Part shown: piece after piece, positions 31,902-32,332 of the stretch | Layout: every line of letters starts with the position of its first letter | How positions within the stretch are numbered: the stretch's first letter is position 1 | Assembly: GCA_015060225.1 (NCBI GenBank) | Contig: SUYX01000023.1 | Coordinates: 1-32,332, forward strand | Length of the DNA: 32,332 bases | Reading direction: 5' to 3' | From: Bacteroidales bacterium | GTDB taxonomy: Bacteria; Bacteroidota; Bacteroidia; Bacteroidales; UBA932 | The notes under the pieces: generated by a model | The model's input: only the letters and a program-made list of their open reading frames with translations | Database searches by the model: none | Told to the model about the DNA's origin: nothing | Position numbers and translations under genes: made by a program

Positions 31902-32332
31902 TTACTCATCATCCTCACCAAGTCTCTTGTTGCCAGACTGCTCGATAACGTCTTTAGCAAGAGTTGCAGGAAGGTCTGCATAGTGTGAGAACTGCATTGT
32001 GCTGGTTGCTCTACCAGATGAGATTGTTCTAAGGATAGTTACGTAACCGAACTGCTCTGACAATGGAACATTTGCCTTAACAATTCTTGCGTTACCATTG
32101 GCATCCATGCTGGTGATCTGACCTCTACGTTTGTTCAAGTCACCGATGATGTCTCCCATATAATCCTCCGGAGTTACAACCTCAAGAGCCATAATAGGCT
32201 CCATGATTACTGGAGTTGCTTTAGGAAGCGCTTTACGGAATGCCTGTCTTGCAGCAATCTCAAATGAAAGGGCATCAGAGTCTACTGGGTGGAAGCTACC
32301 GTCTTTAAGTTTAACCTTAAGTGAAGTAACCT
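31902..32332 (-). CDS. fusA: Elongation factor G, C-terminal part
   Basis: The last 142 codons of EF-G; the 5' part is beyond the right edge. The frame reads [20 protein letters not shown], then [40 protein letters not shown] and domain V with [10 protein letters not shown]; it ends [11 protein letters not shown]. It catalyses ribosome translocation with GTP. Co-transcribed with rpsJ. Confidence 0.97.
   Translation of the reverse strand, partial: VTSLKVKLKDGSFHPVDSDALSFEIAARQAFRKALPKATPVIMEPIMALEVVTPEDYMGDIIGDLNKRRGQITSMDANGNARIVKANVPLSEQFGYVTILRTISSGRATSTMQFSHYADLPATLAKDVIEQSGNKRLGEDDE

Noticed and set aside
1-32332. CRISPR arrays, insertion sequences or rRNA genes
   Set aside because: No spacer-repeat pattern, transposase frame or rRNA sequence was found on either strand.

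Overview
The window reads as a chromosome segment of a Bacteroidales bacterium, probably a non-Bacteroides lineage. Transcription starts use the Bacteroidetes -7 box TAnnTTTG instead of a sigma70 -10, lipoproteins carry Bacteroidetes lipoboxes, and there is a surface protease with a type IX secretion (T9SS) C-terminal signal beside a PorV/PorQ-like barrel. The integrase is of the IntDOT type, and fusA is followed by rpsJ.

Layout. (1) 1-1.8 kb: the end of an integrative element, with a tyrosine recombinase and a co-directional small gene running off the left edge. (2) 1.88-5.4 kb: a two-gene unit of subtilisin-like lipoprotein protease and PorV/PorQ-family outer-membrane protein. (3) 5.4-13.2 kb: an accessory block cut into cassettes by copies of the 3' end of comF. 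Three tails (A 5418-5475, B 10568-10663, C 11169-11247) lie in the same orientation as the intact comF at 13213-13968. Cassette one has a PD-(D/E)XK nuclease-like protein, a secreted MORN-like protein, a duplicated and probably structured leader RNA, a membrane Ser/Thr kinase and its divergent partner. Cassette two is an RHH antitoxin with a truncated YafQ-type toxin. Cassette three is a fimbrillin/BspA-like leucine-rich lipoprotein. (4) 14-15.5 kb: metK behind a probable SAM-II riboswitch. (5) 15.5-26 kb: C69 dipeptidase, small secreted protein, lipoprotein, PHP phosphatase, NapH-like Fe-S membrane protein, a regulator fusing a RIC/YtfE-type di-iron domain to a LuxR helix-turn-helix, CNNM/CorC protein, EamA transporter, fhs and tRNA-Glu(CTC). 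(6) 26-32.3 kb: a pair of small proteins (one hotdog-like), a DUF5686 outer-membrane protein, HAD hydrolase, DoxX, M48 lipoprotein protease, a CAT-anticodon tRNA with an odd D arm, rpsJ and the 3' end of fusA.

How genes work together. metK and fhs serve one-carbon and methyl metabolism, and metK is probably feedback-controlled by SAM through its leader. The RIC-LuxR regulator and the convergent Fe-S membrane protein suggest a response to NO or oxygen, or to iron-sulfur damage. The most unusual parts are the comF-tail array, which looks like repeated insertion at a gene 3' end, and two paralogous roughly 255-nt leaders whose hairpins keep pairing although their sequences differ.
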